DNA of 7,236 nucleotides from Microbacteriaceae bacterium. Its GTDB lineage: Bacteria; Actinomycetota; Actinomycetes; Actinomycetales; Microbacteriaceae. Position 1 is the stretch's first letter, and each line of letters begins with the position of its first letter. The notes under the pieces are model-generated. The model saw only the letters and a list, made by a program, of their open reading frames with translations, searched no databases and had not been told where the DNA came from. Made by a program: the position numbers and the translations under genes. The stretch lies in assembly GCA_025463615.1 (NCBI GenBank), contig JAODAU010000425.1, positions 1-7,236 on the forward strand, given 5' to 3'. This document shows positions 5,273 to 7,236 of this stretch, piece after piece.

Positions 5273-6156
5273 GCGACCTCTACAACTACTCGCCGATCAC
5301 CTCGCGCCCCGCGGGATCCTGGCCCGGCGGCCGCTCGCTCGCCGTGTACCTCTGCCTGGGCGTCGAGGAGTATCGCTTCGGCGACGGCCACACCGAGGAC
5401 ATCCTGCCCGGGGTGCCCGCCCCAGACCACGTGAACACGTCGTGGCGCGACTACGGCAACCGCGTCGGCGCGTTCCGCCTGCTCGACCGCCTCGACGCCG
5501 TCGGCATGCCCGCCACCCTGCTGCTCAACACCGACGTCTACGACACGGCCCCGGATGTCGTGGCCGCGGCCCGCAGGTCCGGCGCCGAGATCATCGGCCA
5601 CGGCCTCACCAACTCCGACACCCTCGCCGGGATGTCGCCGGCCGACGAGCGCGCCTACCTCGCCACCGTGGCCTCCCGCATCCGCGAGCACGAGGGTGCG
5701 GCCCCCGGCGGCTGGTCCAGCCCGTGGCTGACGCACACGGAGTCGACGGTCGGGCTGCTCGCCGAGACCGGCTACGACTACCTGCTCGACCTGCGCTTCG
5801 ACGACCAGCCGGTCTGGCTCGAGGGCACGGGCCGCTCGCTGCTCTCGATCCCGTACAACCTCGAGATCAACGACAGCAGCTCGATCGTGGGCCGCAACGC
5901 GTCCGCCGGCGAGTTCGCCGACATGATCGTCGACGAGTTCGACGAGCTGCTCGAGGCGTCCGAGGCCGCGCCGCTCGTGATGAACATCGTCGTGCACTCG
6001 TTCGTCTCCGGGGTGCCGTTCCGCCTGCGGGCGCTCGGCCGCGCGCTGGAGCACATCGCGGCGCACGGCGACCGGGTGTGGCTGACCCGGCCGCGCGACA
6101 TCCACTCGCACGTCGTCGCCAACCCGGCCGTGTTCCCGCGCGGGGGTGCGGCATGA
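5269..6156 (+). CDS. PuuE-like polysaccharide deacetylase family hydrolase
   Basis: This 295-residue protein has the NodB (polysaccharide deacetylase) fold, resembling the branch that includes the allantoinase PuuE and related cytoplasmic C-N hydrolases. Landmarks are LGVEEY (30-35), where classical deacetylases have an Asp-Asp pair; SWRDYGNRVGAFRLLDRLD (58-76); AEIIGHGLTNS (106-116); GGWSSPW (147-153); DDQPVW with IPYNLEINDSSS (178-205); and MNIVVHSFVSGVPFRLRAL (238-256) ending in RVWLTRPRDIHSH. The Asp-Asp-to-Glu-Glu change and the HS in place of the common HP argue against acting as an ordinary sugar deacetylase. There is no signal peptide. No strong ribosome binding site precedes the ATG at 5269, so translational coupling through the ATGA overlap with the amidohydrolase is likely. 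Ring opening or amide hydrolysis of the amidohydrolase or racemase product is the inferred job. Confidence 0.82.
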   Translation: MSDLYNYSPITSRPAGSWPGGRSLAVYLCLGVEEYRFGDGHTEDILPGVPAPDHVNTSWRDYGNRVGAFRLLDRLDAVGMPATLLLNTDVYDTAPDVVAAARRSGAEIIGHGLTNSDTLAGMSPADERAYLATVASRIREHEGAAPGGWSSPWLTHTESTVGLLAETGYDYLLDLRFDDQPVWLEGTGRSLLSIPYNLEINDSSSIVGRNASAGEFADMIVDEFDELLEASEAAPLVMNIVVHSFVSGVPFRLRALGRALEHIAAHGDRVWLTRPRDIHSHVVANPAVFPRGGAA

Positions 6157-7236
6157 CCGCGTCGGTGAGCGGGCTCACGGTCTCGCTCACGCGCAACGGC
6201 GTGCGGTCGGACGTGATCCGCGGCGTCGACCTGGAGATCGCGCCGGGCGAGATCGTCGGGCTCGTGGGCGAGTCCGGATCGGGCAAGAGCGTGCTGGCCC
6301 TCGCCATGCTCGGGCTGCTGCCCGAGTCGAGCGCGCCGCGATTCGGCGGCTCCATCACGGTGGCGGGCGTGGACATGATCCACGGCTCGGAGGCCGACCT
6401 CAGGCGGGTGCGGCGCACCGAGCTGGGCGCGATCTTCCAGGACCCGATGACCAGCCTCAACCCCACCATGCGCATCGGCGCGCAGATCGACGAGTCCACG
6501 CACGACTCGGCCGAGTCCGAGCGCCTGCTCACCACCGTCGGCATCCGCGACGCCGCCGAGCGCATGCGCGCCTACCCGCACGAGCTCTCCGGCGGCCTGC
6601 GCCAGCGCGTCATGGCGGCGATCGCCGTCTCTGGGCGCCCGTCGCTGATCATCGCCGACGAGCCGACCACCGCCCTCGACGTCACCGTGCAGGCCCAGGT
6701 GCTCGCGCTGCTGCGCGAGCTGCGCGACGACTTCGGATGCAGCGTGCTCATGATCACGCACGACCTCGGTGTCGCCGCCCAACTAGCCGACCGCCTCGTG
6801 GTGCTCTACGCCGGCCGCGTCGCCGAGCAGGGCGCGACCGACGACGTGCTGCGGCGCCCCACCCACCCCTACACGGTCGGCCTGCTCGGCGCCCGGCTGT
6901 CGCTGACCATGCCGCGCGACGGCATCCTCGCCACCCTCGCCCCGGAGCGGGCGGATGCCGCCGAGCGCATGCGCGGCTGCGCGTACCACTCGCGCTGCCC
7001 GCTGGCCACCGCGGAGTGCGCCACCGAGGTTCCGCCGCTCGAGCCGGCCGCACCGGGGTCGGGCCAGTTGCGGGCGTGCTGGCGTACGACCGCCGAGGTG
7101 CGCGAGCACGCGGCATCCATCCCGCTGCGGGCGGTCGAGGCGATCGCGGTTGCGCCGGTCGAGGTCGCGGCGACCGGGCCGTCCGTGCTTGTCACCGACG
7201 TGCAGTGCACGTTCAGGCCGCGCGGCTCGGCACCGG
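6153..7236 (+). CDS. Oligopeptide-type ABC transporter ATP-binding protein, partial (probable fused double ATPase)
   Basis: The 361 residues visible before the right edge form a complete Dpp/Opp-type ABC ATPase domain. Motifs are Walker A GESGSGKS (39-46), Q-loop Q96 in FQDPMTSLNP, signature LSGGLRQR (145-152, with Leu where Met is more usual), Walker B LIIADE (165-170), D-loop ALD, and H203 in MITHD. The family's C-terminal part is present: HPYTVGLL (238-245) and a cysteine set C276, C282, C289 and C309, in the pattern GCAYHSRCP...C...C. The usual IPGxPP linker is degenerate. After about residue 344, SVLVTDVQCTF looks like the opening beta-strand of a second ATPase domain, so the gene is probably a DppD-DppF fusion as in GsiA or YejF. 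It would energise import of the operon's substrate. Permeases and binding protein must lie outside the window. It starts at an ATGA overlap, with GGGGG 6 nt upstream. Confidence 0.9.
   Translation, partial: MTASVSGLTVSLTRNGVRSDVIRGVDLEIAPGEIVGLVGESGSGKSVLALAMLGLLPESSAPRFGGSITVAGVDMIHGSEADLRRVRRTELGAIFQDPMTSLNPTMRIGAQIDESTHDSAESERLLTTVGIRDAAERMRAYPHELSGGLRQRVMAAIAVSGRPSLIIADEPTTALDVTVQAQVLALLRELRDDFGCSVLMITHDLGVAAQLADRLVVLYAGRVAEQGATDDVLRRPTHPYTVGLLGARLSLTMPRDGILATLAPERADAAERMRGCAYHSRCPLATAECATEVPPLEPAAPGSGQLRACWRTTAEVREHAASIPLRAVEAIAVAPVEVAATGPSVLVTDVQCTFRPRGSAP

Noticed and set aside
220..7236. CRISPR array, tRNA, rRNA, insertion sequence or phage gene
   Set aside because: I looked for regularly spaced repeats, cloverleaf-like sequences, transposase or integrase motifs and terminal inverted repeats, and saw none.

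Overview
This window comes from a high-GC bacterium. From about position 220 onward the third codon positions are almost all G or C, CTG/CTC/GTC/GCC dominate, and genes overlap by ATGA stop-starts. That points to Actinomycetota. The preference for GAT before GCC and the compact operon style look like Microbacteriaceae, but this is an impression rather than a placement.

Layout. Positions 1-219 are a non-coding regulatory stretch of about 51% GC (hand count), much lower than what follows. It carries three distinct operator-like palindromes: a LacI-type site at 45-58, an 18-bp palindrome at 115-132, and a GntR/FCD-type TGTATACA site at 200-215. The last overlaps a -10-like element placed correctly for a leaderless transcript starting at the ATG at 220. 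From 220 to the right edge, seven plus-strand genes run without a real gap. The junctions are 4-bp ATGA overlaps (1005, 3758, 5269, 6153), one 8-bp overlap (2170) and one 2-bp gap (3037-3038). They look like a single operon, and no terminator is visible inside it.

Gene order: BtpA/SgcQ-family TIM-barrel protein; double-SIS-domain sugar-phosphate isomerase/deglycase-like protein; PfkB-family sugar kinase; Asp/Glu/hydantoin racemase-family protein; ATZ/TRZ/SAH-deaminase-type amidohydrolase; PuuE-like NodB-fold (polysaccharide deacetylase family) hydrolase; and an oligopeptide-type ABC transporter ATPase. The ATPase runs off the edge and appears to be entering a second ATPase domain.

How they may work together (inference). 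The set combines a sugar half (PfkB kinase plus SIS protein plus BtpA/SgcQ) with a cyclic-amide or ureide half (racemase, amidohydrolase, PuuE-like hydrolase) and a Dpp/Opp-type importer. This suggests uptake and breakdown of a small glycosylated nitrogen compound, such as a nucleoside-like, ureide/hydantoin-like or Amadori-type conjugate. The sugar would be phosphorylated and released, and the nitrogenous ring deaminated, racemised and opened. The substrate cannot be read from the sequence. I do not recognise this exact seven-gene combination as a named pathway.
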